Shown: positions 33,448-39,168 of the stretch, in pieces
Numbering within the stretch: position 1 is the first letter of the stretch
Layout of the letters: each line of letters opens with the position of its first letter
Assembly: GCA_947627455.1 (NCBI GenBank)
Contig: CANQWC010000022.1
Span: forward strand, 1 to 39,168
Direction of reading: 5' to 3'
DNA from: an uncultured Clostridia bacterium
Lineage (GTDB): Bacteria; Bacillota; Clostridia; Oscillospirales; Ruminococcaceae
Length of the DNA: 39,168 nt
The notes under the pieces: model-generated
What the model was told of the DNA's origin: nothing
The model's database searches: none
The model's input: the letters and a program-made list of their open reading frames with translations, nothing else
Made by a program: the position numbers and the translations under genes

Positions 33448-34588
33448 TAGCCTGAGAGCCTGTTTTGCAAATTTTTTTCAAATTATTTACCAGTAAAACT
33501 ACGTCCTTTTCGGAGCTGAACACCGACGGCGAAAATCTTACCGTGCCGTCGGGCAGCGTGCCGAGGGTTTTATGGGCCAAAAACGCGCAGTGAAGCCCTC
33601 CCCTGAGCGAAAAGCCCGCATCGGAAAGAAGGGTCGCAAGCCTCGGCGCGGGTATGCCCTCGACGTTGAACGAGACTATCGGCACAAAGCGCTCGCCCCT
33701 GCGGTAGAGCTTAAAGCCGTCGGCGTTTTTTAGACCGTCGATGAAAATTTCGCAGAGCTCGTCTTCATAGGCGCGTATCTTCGCCATTCCGAGCGTTTCA
33801 AGATATTTCATTCCCGCGCCGAGCCCCGCTATGCCCGCGGTGTTGAGCGTTCCGCTCTCCAAAAGCTCGGGCATGAAGCCCGTCTGTTCAAGCTCGCCCG
33901 AGGTGGCGCCCGTTCCGCCCTCGATTATTGTTTTCGGCGTGAATTTGCCGTCGGAAACCAAAAGCCCCGTGCCTGTCGGGCCGTAGAGCCCCTTGTGCCC
34001 CGCGGTGCAGATGAAATTCATGCCGTCGCGAAGGCTTATCGGAAGAACGCCGCAGGCCTGAGCGCCGTCGACGATGAAGCATACGCCGTTTTCTCGGCAG
34101 AGCTTTGCGATTTCGCGAATGGGCATAACCCGCCCCGTGACGTTTGACGCGGCGGTGCAGATCACGCACTTCGGGCCAGACTTTATCGCATCGCGGAAAT
34201 TTTTCAGAGTCTCTTCGTCTGAGCGCCCGACCATCGCGACGTCGGCCCTGACGCCCTGTTTTGTTAGGGCATAGATCGGCCTTGCGACCGAGTTGTGCTC
34301 CATTGAGGATATCACCGCCCTGTCGCCCGAGCGCAGAAGCCCCTTTATCGCAAGGTTTAACGCGTGAGTGCAGTTCTGGGTGAATACCACGTTTTCGACC
34401 TCGGCCCCGAAGAGCTTTGCCGCCTGCTCGCGGACTTCAAAAACCTTGGCCGCGGCGTTCTGAGAAAAGGCGTGGCCTCCCCTGCCCGGGTTGCCGCCAA
34501 AGCGCTCGATTGCCGTTTTTACGGCCTCGGCGACCGACGGCGGCTTCGGGAAGGTTGTCGCGGCGTTGTCAAAATAAATGTTTCTCAT
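33422..34588 (-). CDS. Cysteine desulfurase-like class V aminotransferase
   Basis: This 388-residue PLP enzyme removes sulfur (or selenium) from cysteine and passes it on as a persulfide. Motifs: N-terminal YFDNAATTFPKP, NPGRGGHAFSQNAA, VVFTQNCTHALNLAIKG, SSMEHNSVARP, IVDGAQACG, the PLP lysine K199 in TAGHKGLYGPTGTG, and the catalytic-loop cysteine C334 in LRGGLHCAFLAHKTLGT. It starts at ATG 34588, set by GGAGG; an open frame extends further upstream into the neighbour without a ribosome site. It lies 11 bp after a DUF3343 gene, a common pairing suggesting S or Se hand-over. No iscU, sufU or tRNA-thiolation gene is adjacent. Confidence 0.9.
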   Translation of the reverse strand: MRNIYFDNAATTFPKPPSVAEAVKTAIERFGGNPGRGGHAFSQNAAAKVFEVREQAAKLFGAEVENVVFTQNCTHALNLAIKGLLRSGDRAVISSMEHNSVARPIYALTKQGVRADVAMVGRSDEETLKNFRDAIKSGPKCVICTAASNVTGRVMPIREIAKLCRENGVCFIVDGAQACGVLPISLRDGMNFICTAGHKGLYGPTGTGLLVSDGKFTPKTIIEGGTGATSGELEQTGFMPELLESGTLNTAGIAGLGAGMKYLETLGMAKIRAYEDELCEIFIDGLKNADGFKLYRRGERFVPIVSFNVEGIPAPRLATLLSDAGFSLRGGLHCAFLAHKTLGTLPDGTVRFSPSVFSSEKDVVLLVNNLKKICKTGSQAIEISEESC

Positions 34589-34599
34589 ACCGTCCTCCG

Positions 34600-34827
34600 T
34601 CATGTCTTTCTTTCGACTGTCCTGCGATTCTTTGCGGCGATGCCGCGCTTCGCAAGGATATCGGAAATGACGCGAGGGTCGTCTCGAACCCTCAGCGAAT
34701 ATCCGCACCCGACGCGCGTGTTTCGGTCTTCGCGCTCGATCTCGCAATAATAGCCCATGTTGTTGAGAAGGTTCTTGGCTTTCATCGCATAGGTTATTGA
34801 TGAAACGCTTATAAGCGTATATGTCAA
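34600..34827 (-). CDS. DUF3343 protein (putative Se/S carrier-like)
   Basis: A small protein of about 75 residues with a ferredoxin-like alternation: SVSSITYAMKAKNLLNNMGYYCEIERE followed by RVGCGYSLRV, whose GCGYSLR is the conserved cysteine motif of DUF3343. The start is probably TTG 34827, with GGGGTG 6 bases before it; longer frames from upstream ATGs look non-conserved. It is in one operon with the cysteine desulfurase and likely accepts sulfur or selenium from it (inference from gene pairing known in many Clostridia). Confidence 0.8.
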   Translation of the reverse strand: MTYTLISVSSITYAMKAKNLLNNMGYYCEIEREDRNTRVGCGYSLRVRDDPRVISDILAKRGIAAKNRRTVERKT

Positions 34828-34943
34828 AGCAATCACCCCGTTAAAATCGGTATTCTGCTTTACATAATATGAGCCGCGCTCGGGGTTTGACAGCGGCCGC
34901 CGATGAATTTTCGGAAGTCTGAGAAAAAATTTCACAAAACCTA

Positions 34944-34972
34944 TTGAAATACATGGACAAATCATGTATAAT
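34944..34972 (+). promoter_or_regulatory. Promoter with an operator-like inverted repeat
   Basis: TTGAAA (34944-34949), 17 bases and TATAAT (34967-34972). The spacer holds the perfect inverted repeat TACATG-N7-CATGTA (34950-34968), placed to block RNA polymerase if bound. It drives the isomerase gene at 35088 after a leader of about 110 bases. Confidence 0.75.
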
Positions 34973-35087
34973 ATCAATATAGTAGAGGCTGTTGACCGCT
35001 TTTTTGGGGCAGATATGCCGATAAGTCAATTTTTTGCGGTGAATTGCCGATTACTACCCATCAAATATTATATTGGAGGTATTTAAA

Positions 35088-36566
35088 ATGGTAAACATTC
35101 CCGAAGTGAAGCTCGGCATTATCGCCGTTTCGAGAGACTGCTTCCCCATCGCCCTCTCGACCGCCCGCCGCGAAGCAATCGTCAAGGCTTACGGCGAGGG
35201 CATCTACAACTGCAAGACCACCGTTGAAAATGAAAAGGACGCGCTCAAGGCTGTCGCCGACGTTACCGAGCACGGCTGCAACGCACTTGTCGTTTTCCTC
35301 GGAAACTTCGGCCCCGAGACCCCCGAGACCCTTATCTGCAAACACTTTGACGGCCCTGTTATGTATGTCGCTGCCGCTGAGGGCGACGGCGATATGATCA
35401 ACGGCCGCGGCGACGCCTACTGCGGTATGCTCAACTGCTCTTACAACCTCGGTATGCGCCACCTCAACGCCTACATACCCGATTACCCCGTCGGCACCGC
35501 CGAGGAGTGCGCCGACATGATCAGAGAGTTCGTGCCGATCGCAAGAGCTGTCATCGGCGTAAAGAACCTCAAGATCATCACCTTCGGCCCGAGACCTCAG
35601 GACTTCTTCGCCTGCAACGCGCCCATCAAGGGCCTCTATGAGTTAGGCGTCGAGATTGAGGAAAACTCTGAGCTTGACCTTCTTGTCTCCTACAAGGCCC
35701 ACGCGGGCGACCCGAGGATCAAGGAAGTCTGCGCAGACATGGCTAAGGAAATGGGCGAGGGAAGATATTATCCCGAGCTTTTGGAGAGAATGGCTCAGTT
35801 CGAGCTCACTCTTCTTGACTGGGCCGAGGCTCACAAGGGCGCTCGCAAATACGTCGCTTTCGCCGACAAGTGCTGGCCCGCATTCCCCGAGCAGTTCGGC
35901 TTTGAGCCCTGCTATGTAAACTCCCGCCTTGCAAGCCGCGGTATTCCCGTCTCCTGCGAGGTCGATATCTACGGCGCTCTTTCCGAATATATCGGCGCTT
36001 GCGTCACTGCCGACGCCGTAACGCTTCTTGATATCAACAACTCCGTTCCGAAGTATATCTATGACGAAGATATCAAGGGCAAGTTCGACTACAAGATCAC
36101 CGACACGTTCATGGGCTTCCACTGCGGAAATACCCCCGAATGCAAGATGTGCGACACAAGAGCGGTCAAGTATCAGCTCATTCAGCATAGGCTTCTTGAG
36201 CCCGCAGGCTCTGAGCCCGATTTCACAAGAGGTACTCTTGAGGGCGACATCGCTGCCTCCGAGATCACCTTCTACAGGCTCCAGTGCGACTCTGAGGGCA
36301 ACCTCCGCTCCTACATCGCCGAGGGCGAGGTTCTTCCCGTTGCGACCCGCTCGTTCGGCGGCATCGGAATCTTCGCTATTCCCGAGATGGGCAGGTTCTA
36401 TCGCCATGTTCTCATCAAGAAGAGATATCCTCACCACGGCGCAGTCGCGTTCGCTCACTGCGGCAAGGCAATGTTTGAGGTGTTTAAGTATCTCGGCGTA
36501 AAGGACATCGCCTACAACCACCCCGCGGGTGTCCTCTATAAGGGCGAGAACCCGTTCAGCAAATAA
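35088..36566 (+). CDS. L-fucose/L-arabinose isomerase-family protein
   Basis: This 492-residue protein is probably a cytoplasmic aldose-ketose isomerase of the COG2407 fold, acting on a sugar such as L-fucose or D-arabinose. Visible features are an N-terminal sugar-binding domain (KLGIIAVSRDCFPIALSTAR, ALVVFLGNFGPETPE) and a C-terminal domain with likely metal ligands in SCEVDIYGALSEYIG, LLDINNSVP and FHCGNTPECKMC, and GAVAFAHCGKAMFE near the end. ATG 35088 has GGAGG 8 bases upstream; a TTG at 35073 lies in the ribosome site. The codons are strongly biased to C-ending forms, which suggests high expression, and the gene has its own consensus promoter with an operator-like dyad. Exact substrate not known. 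Confidence 0.85.
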   Translation: MVNIPEVKLGIIAVSRDCFPIALSTARREAIVKAYGEGIYNCKTTVENEKDALKAVADVTEHGCNALVVFLGNFGPETPETLICKHFDGPVMYVAAAEGDGDMINGRGDAYCGMLNCSYNLGMRHLNAYIPDYPVGTAEECADMIREFVPIARAVIGVKNLKIITFGPRPQDFFACNAPIKGLYELGVEIEENSELDLLVSYKAHAGDPRIKEVCADMAKEMGEGRYYPELLERMAQFELTLLDWAEAHKGARKYVAFADKCWPAFPEQFGFEPCYVNSRLASRGIPVSCEVDIYGALSEYIGACVTADAVTLLDINNSVPKYIYDEDIKGKFDYKITDTFMGFHCGNTPECKMCDTRAVKYQLIQHRLLEPAGSEPDFTRGTLEGDIAASEITFYRLQCDSEGNLRSYIAEGEVLPVATRSFGGIGIFAIPEMGRFYRHVLIKKRYPHHGAVAFAHCGKAMFEVFKYLGVKDIAYNHPAGVLYKGENPFSK

Positions 36567-36583
36567 AATTTGATACCGATTAA

Positions 36584-36622
36584 AACTACCCCCCCCCGAT
36601 GAATTTCGGGGCGGGGGCAGTT
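36584..36622 (+). terminator. Poly-C hairpin after the isomerase gene
   Basis: AACT followed by nine C (36589-36597) and GA can pair with TTCGGGGCGGGGGCAGTT (36605-36622). It is very GC-rich but without a clear T-run, so it could act as a weak terminator or transcript-stabilizing end. The C9 tract could also slip. Confidence 0.5.
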
Positions 36623-36640
36623 CGGTTTGGAGGGAAAATC

Positions 36641-37138
36641 ATGAAAAAAATTATCGCGATGATAATTTTCGCGATGCTCTTGCTCACCGCATGCGGCGAA
36701 AAGGTTTACGCGGGAACAGACATCGCCGAGGAATTCGACGGAATTAAAATCAGCCTGCATATGCCCGAGGGCTGGAATTACCGAGCGGTGCGCTCTGACG
36801 AGGTTTTTGAGCTTCAGCATCAGGGCATACAGCTTTTCGACGGGGATATCCCAGAGCAGAAAGAAATGTATGACGGCAGGCTTTTTGTAGCCGTCGCCGC
36901 AAACGGCCACGCCGAAAGCTATATCGAGAGCCTCGGGGAAGCATCGGAAAAAGAGCTCACCGAGGAAAAACTCGTGACCTCAAAGGGATATAACCTCAGA
37001 ATAATCAGCGCCGACGGCCTGCCCGAATACGCGGTTTTCGAGGACCTGCCCGAGATGTGCATATTCTTCGGCACCGACAGCGACGGCCTCGGAATGGTCT
37101 ATAATATCATTAACACGATTAACATTGAAAAGGAGTGA
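36641..37138 (+). CDS. Putative lipoprotein
   Basis: A 165-residue protein with a lipoprotein signal (KKIIAMIIFAMLLLTAC, lipobox LLTAC, lipidated Cys about residue 17). It is exported and anchored to the outer face of the membrane. The mature part is acidic (GTDIAEEFDGIKISLHMPEGW ... AVFEDLPEMCIFFGTDSDG) and resembles PsbP/DUF4367-like surface domains only loosely, so the family is not assigned. The start is set by GGAGGG upstream of ATG 36641. It lies 4 bp upstream of another small exported protein and presumably works with it. Confidence 0.8.
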   Translation: MKKIIAMIIFAMLLLTACGEKVYAGTDIAEEFDGIKISLHMPEGWNYRAVRSDEVFELQHQGIQLFDGDIPEQKEMYDGRLFVAVAANGHAESYIESLGEASEKELTEEKLVTSKGYNLRIISADGLPEYAVFEDLPEMCIFFGTDSDGLGMVYNIINTINIEKE

Positions 37139-37142
37139 CGGC

Positions 37143-37514
37143 ATGAAAAAATCAGCGATTCTCTGCGCGGCGTTGGCGCTCGCCCTCGCGATATCGATAG
37201 GCGCGCAGTTTGTCTCAAAGGCGTGGCTCGACACAACTTTCATGGCCGCGGAATCGGTGACGATAACCATCGGCGACAGGAATTATGAGCTGCCGCTTAT
37301 CGCGCACACCTCGGTGAGGTATAAGACCTCGGACAGCTCGTATGTGCTTGTTTCGCGGGGCAGGCTCACCGACGTTGAGAATTTTTACAGGGGGCTTTAC
37401 GGGGCCGAGAGCAGCGACGGGAAGCTGACTTTTGTGACCGATTTCGGGGTGAGCTTCACCGTCGAGCGCCTCGCGGACGATTTGAATTATGTGGAGTATG
37501 GGGTGGGGACGTGA
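37143..37514 (+). CDS. Small exported protein, unknown function
   Basis: This 123-residue protein has an N-terminal hydrophobic segment (SAILCAALALALAISIGAQF) that acts as an anchor or signal, then a short extracellular domain (SVTITIGDRNYELPLI, RGRLTDVENFYRGLYG). AAGGAG overlaps the stop of the lipoprotein gene and precedes ATG 37143 by about 8 bases, showing co-translation. Family not recognised. No terminator is seen before the repeat and the recombinase remnant downstream. Confidence 0.75.
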   Translation: MKKSAILCAALALALAISIGAQFVSKAWLDTTFMAAESVTITIGDRNYELPLIAHTSVRYKTSDSSYVLVSRGRLTDVENFYRGLYGAESSDGKLTFVTDFGVSFTVERLADDLNYVEYGVGT

Positions 37515-37574
37515 ACCACGGTGTATTTCTGAAGGGAATTTAAAAGGGGGGATCTGCGGGCAATCACCCATTAT

Positions 37575-37612
37575 AATATGTAAATCGGGAGCACCCTGCG
37601 GGTTCCCCCGAA
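37575..37612. repeat. Fragment of the composite intergenic repeat
   Basis: AAATCGGGAGCACCCTGCGG and the following TTCCCCCGAACCCC match 27238-27282. It abuts the inverted recombinase remnant at the CCCC tract, mirroring the left remnant, which abuts GGGGCATGAAC at 12693. The remnants therefore appear to sit in copies of this repeat. Confidence 0.6.
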
Positions 37613-37990
37613 CCCCGTTTAACAAACTTAAAGACGTGCGTATGGGTTTTAATCAATTTTACCTACGAATCGGTAAAATACCTCTATTTCTTGAGTTCTG
37701 GTACCGTCAGGCTCTTTTGTTGCTTAGTGTACGACAATCTTTTCAATCAGTGTGTTGAGCATTTCGGCAGTCAGTTCAGTCGGGTTAGCGTATTGCTTGA
37801 TTAAAGCAATCCACTTTTCAGCATCGGCGGTTGTTTGCTTTCGGTCGCAAGTTCGGACTTGAGCTTGTCAATCTTTTCAACCAATTCTTGCTGCTCAGCC
37901 TGATACTTCTGCGACAGCATTTTAAAGTTATACTCCGTAATATGCCCGCTCGACCAGTCCTCAGACCGCTTTTGTCAAGGGGTAGAATGC
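37613..37990 (-). pseudogene. C-terminal remnant of a large serine recombinase (right inverted copy)
   Basis: Read on the minus strand it matches 12313-12692 from end to end, starting with TTCTACCCCTTGACAAAAG and ending GTTTGTTAAACGGGG. It encodes the same recombinase tail (EDWSSGHITEYNFKMLSQKYQ) but is more decayed: one base is lost near 37836-37846 relative to the left copy, and a TAA interrupts the VVH block near 37730. It is not functional. Confidence 0.85.
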
Positions 37991-38115
37991 AAATTAAAAT
38001 AGTAGCTAAACATTTTTACAGGAAGACGCTTTATTCATTATTCATATTTAAATGCAAAGACTTATATGTTGCTGTTTGACTATTAACACAGTGGTAATTT
38101 GAATAATGTACAAAT

Positions 38116-38158
38116 AAAGATTGCCCCCAGAGAGTTAAATTCCCCGGGGGCAATCTTT
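38116..38158 (-). terminator. Terminator after agrD
   Basis: AAAGATTGCCCCC (38116-38128) pairs perfectly over 13 bp with GGGGGCAATCTTT (38146-38158). It begins directly after the agrD stop codon; on the minus strand the right-hand end continues ATTTG. Confidence 0.85.
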
Positions 38159-38281
38159 CTACTTTTTAAATTTAGAGATGTTTTTAGGAATCTTAGGCTG
38201 ATAGCTCCAACCATAGCAAGTAGTTTTCAGCGAATTTCTTATCGTAATTTCCGCCAAGGTTTTTATTATTTTGCTAAGCAT
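38159..38281 (-). CDS. agrD: Cyclic autoinducer peptide precursor (AgrD)
   Basis: A 40-residue precursor with AAAGGAG 8 bases before ATG 38281 (AAAGGAGAAAAGGCG-ATG). Parts: an amphipathic basic leader (MLSKIIKTLAEITIRNSLK), the signal core TTCYGWSY with Cys22, and a charged tail QPKIPKNISKFKK of the type recognised in clostridial AgrD peptides. Its start overlaps the end of agrB by 8 bases. AgrB would cut before the tail and join Cys22 in a thiolactone. The mature peptide probably lies within TTCYGWSY, but the ring size (5 or 6 residues) cannot be fixed from sequence. Confidence 0.85.
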   Translation of the reverse strand: MLSKIIKTLAEITIRNSLKTTCYGWSYQPKIPKNISKFKK

Positions 38282-38858
38282 CGCCTTTTCTCCTTTCTTT
38301 AAATAATCCTAATAGCAATAAAAGGCCGTCTGCTGATAGTGTATAGCCTGTAATATACAATCCTGCTGAATAACCCGAAAAAAGAAATACAAATGTTAAT
38401 AACGCAAATAAAGCGGCTATCATCCTTGCTGACTTTGAATATTTTATTTTTTCGCTTATAGTCAGCGGTTTATTATCACTGCCTAATGGTGAAACGAATA
38501 ATATGATTGGGAATGAAATAGCAGCAATGATTAATAGCACAGATAAAATTACGGGAACATTTAATTTGTATAATATAAGAAACATAATGTAAATTATTAC
38601 TGATACGGCAGCACAGGAATCTGCGCTCTCACAGTGATAACCTCCTGAGTAACGCCTTAGAAATGTAAAGGAAATAACAAATAACATACTTTCAAAAAAA
38701 GTATGAGTAATCAAAGAGATTAAAGCAATTATAGCTGTTATGAATACCTTTGACAGTAAGAGGATTATTCCATATTTATAGCAATCTAAGTCTTTAACGT
38801 CAACTACATTGTCATTTGACAATCTGCTAACAATAAAGCCGGATAATTTTTCAAGCAT
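38274..38858 (-). CDS. agrB: Accessory gene regulator protein B (AgrB)
   Basis: This 194-residue membrane endopeptidase processes and cyclizes AgrD. There are about five or six membrane segments and the AgrB signature RRYSGGYHCESADSC with the catalytic pair His75 and Cys82, spaced by seven residues as in S. aureus AgrB (His77/Cys84). GAGGAG precedes ATG 38858. It lies upstream of agrD and downstream of an agrC-like fragment on the same strand. The surrounding DNA is AT-rich compared with the 12.7-37.6 kb segment, in line with an accessory island. Confidence 0.93.
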   Translation of the reverse strand: MLEKLSGFIVSRLSNDNVVDVKDLDCYKYGIILLLSKVFITAIIALISLITHTFFESMLFVISFTFLRRYSGGYHCESADSCAAVSVIIYIMFLILYKLNVPVILSVLLIIAAISFPIILFVSPLGSDNKPLTISEKIKYSKSARMIAALFALLTFVFLFSGYSAGLYITGYTLSADGLLLLLGLFKERRKGDA

Positions 38859-38954
38859 ATTTGCATCTCCTCAAGCAAATATTACAATACTCATTACTTT
38901 AATTCAATAAAAAGCAACTGAGTTGCAAAAAATGCATACCGAATTGCATACAAT

Positions 38955-39164
38955 TCAGCACCTCACCATCACATTTGCCGTAAACACCCCGCCGCTTATT
39001 TTATGGCTAAACGTCCCGTTATACTTTTTGGCAATATCTTCAATAATACTTATGCCGAAGCCGTGGAAATTTTTGTCGGGCTTTTGGGTTTTTAAGGCAA
39101 CACCGCACAAAAAAGTATTCCAAAATGAGTATAAATGTGCTATAATATGTGTATGAACAAACAA
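38955..39164 (-). pseudogene. C-terminal end of an AgrC-like histidine kinase
   Basis: About 48 residues (ALKTQKPDKNFHGFGISIIEDIAKKYNG and on to FTANVMVRC) match the last ATP-binding G-box of AgrC/GHKL kinases. Upstream of residue ALK (about 39098) the frame continues only as FVHTHIIAHLYSFWN, which is not kinase-like and overlaps a promoter on the other strand. The gene therefore seems truncated at about 39100, or its 5' part has been replaced. It is adjacent to agrB, as agrC often is. Confidence 0.65.
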
Positions 39165-39168
39165 ATAA
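39118..39168 (+). promoter_or_regulatory. Promoter and first codons of a gene leaving the window
   Basis: TTCCAA (39118-39123), 17 bases, and TATAAT (39141-39146) with an upstream TG (TGCTATAAT) form a promoter. ATG at 39153 opens MNKQI to the window edge, almost without leader and without a ribosome site, so the real start may lie further on. Confidence 0.45.

Noticed and set aside
33422-34747. Longer start for the cysteine desulfurase at 34747
   Set aside because: The extra 53 residues overlap the DUF3343 gene in another frame; the GGAGG site before 34588 and the family's usual YFDNAATT start fix the shorter form.
38923-39156. Plus-strand 77-codon frame over the agrC end
   Set aside because: It is antisense to the kinase G-box and has no ribosome site.
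1-39168. CRISPR arrays, tRNA and rRNA genes
   Set aside because: No regularly spaced direct repeats of CRISPR type, no cloverleaf with a conserved TTCRA arm and no rRNA segments were recognised; the heptamer and hairpin repeats do not fit these classes.

Overview
The window looks like a chromosomal region of a spore-forming, Gram-positive Clostridia member, most likely a gut Oscillospirales/Ruminococcaceae-type bacterium. This is inferred from AGGAGG-type ribosome sites, a SpoIID-like protein, a cdaA-cdaR pair, BlaI/BlaR1-type regulation, an AgrBD quorum-sensing cassette, Tn4451-like large serine recombinases and hemicellulose genes (xylulokinase, GH39 xylosidase). No rRNA, tRNA or CRISPR array was seen.

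Region 1 (1-5030) is a decayed mobilizable element. It holds the end of an unknown gene, a small TnpW-like gene, two consecutive large serine recombinase genes each broken by a single-base deletion in an A-run (the second also lacks its catalytic domain), a DUF3847 gene, a structured non-coding stretch that may be an oriT, and the C-terminal third of a MobA/MobL relaxase.

Region 2 (5040-12310) is an accessory envelope-stress module on the minus strand. A two-component system sits upstream of an operon encoding a VTT membrane protein, a GT8 glycosyltransferase and a fused MacB-like ABC ATPase/permease. Both operons carry nearly the same 18-bp direct-repeat operator, so the regulator probably controls itself and the operon. 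A second promoter with an attenuator-like terminator lies further upstream.

Region 3 (12700-37600) is GC-richer conserved chromosome: a SpoIID-like protein, two small genes around a double-palindrome operator, xylB, a large secreted transglutaminase-like protein, a GH39 xylosidase, mazF without mazE, an ECF sigma/anti-sigma pair, a BlaI/M56-peptidase pair with a non-penicillin-binding sensor domain, a DUF2079 membrane protein, a FAD oxidoreductase, cdaR-cdaA (c-di-AMP synthesis), a cysteine desulfurase with a DUF3343 partner, an L-fucose isomerase-family protein, and a lipoprotein pair. A composite non-coding repeat of about 550 bp occurs twice (12693-13300, 27163-27690) and partly a third time (about 37575-37612).

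Region 3 is bounded by two inverted copies of the same approximately 380-bp recombinase remnant (12313-12692 and 37613-37990). Beyond the right copy, region 4 (38100-39168) is AT-rich and carries agrD (40 aa), agrB, the C-terminal end of an AgrC-like kinase, and the promoter and start of another gene.
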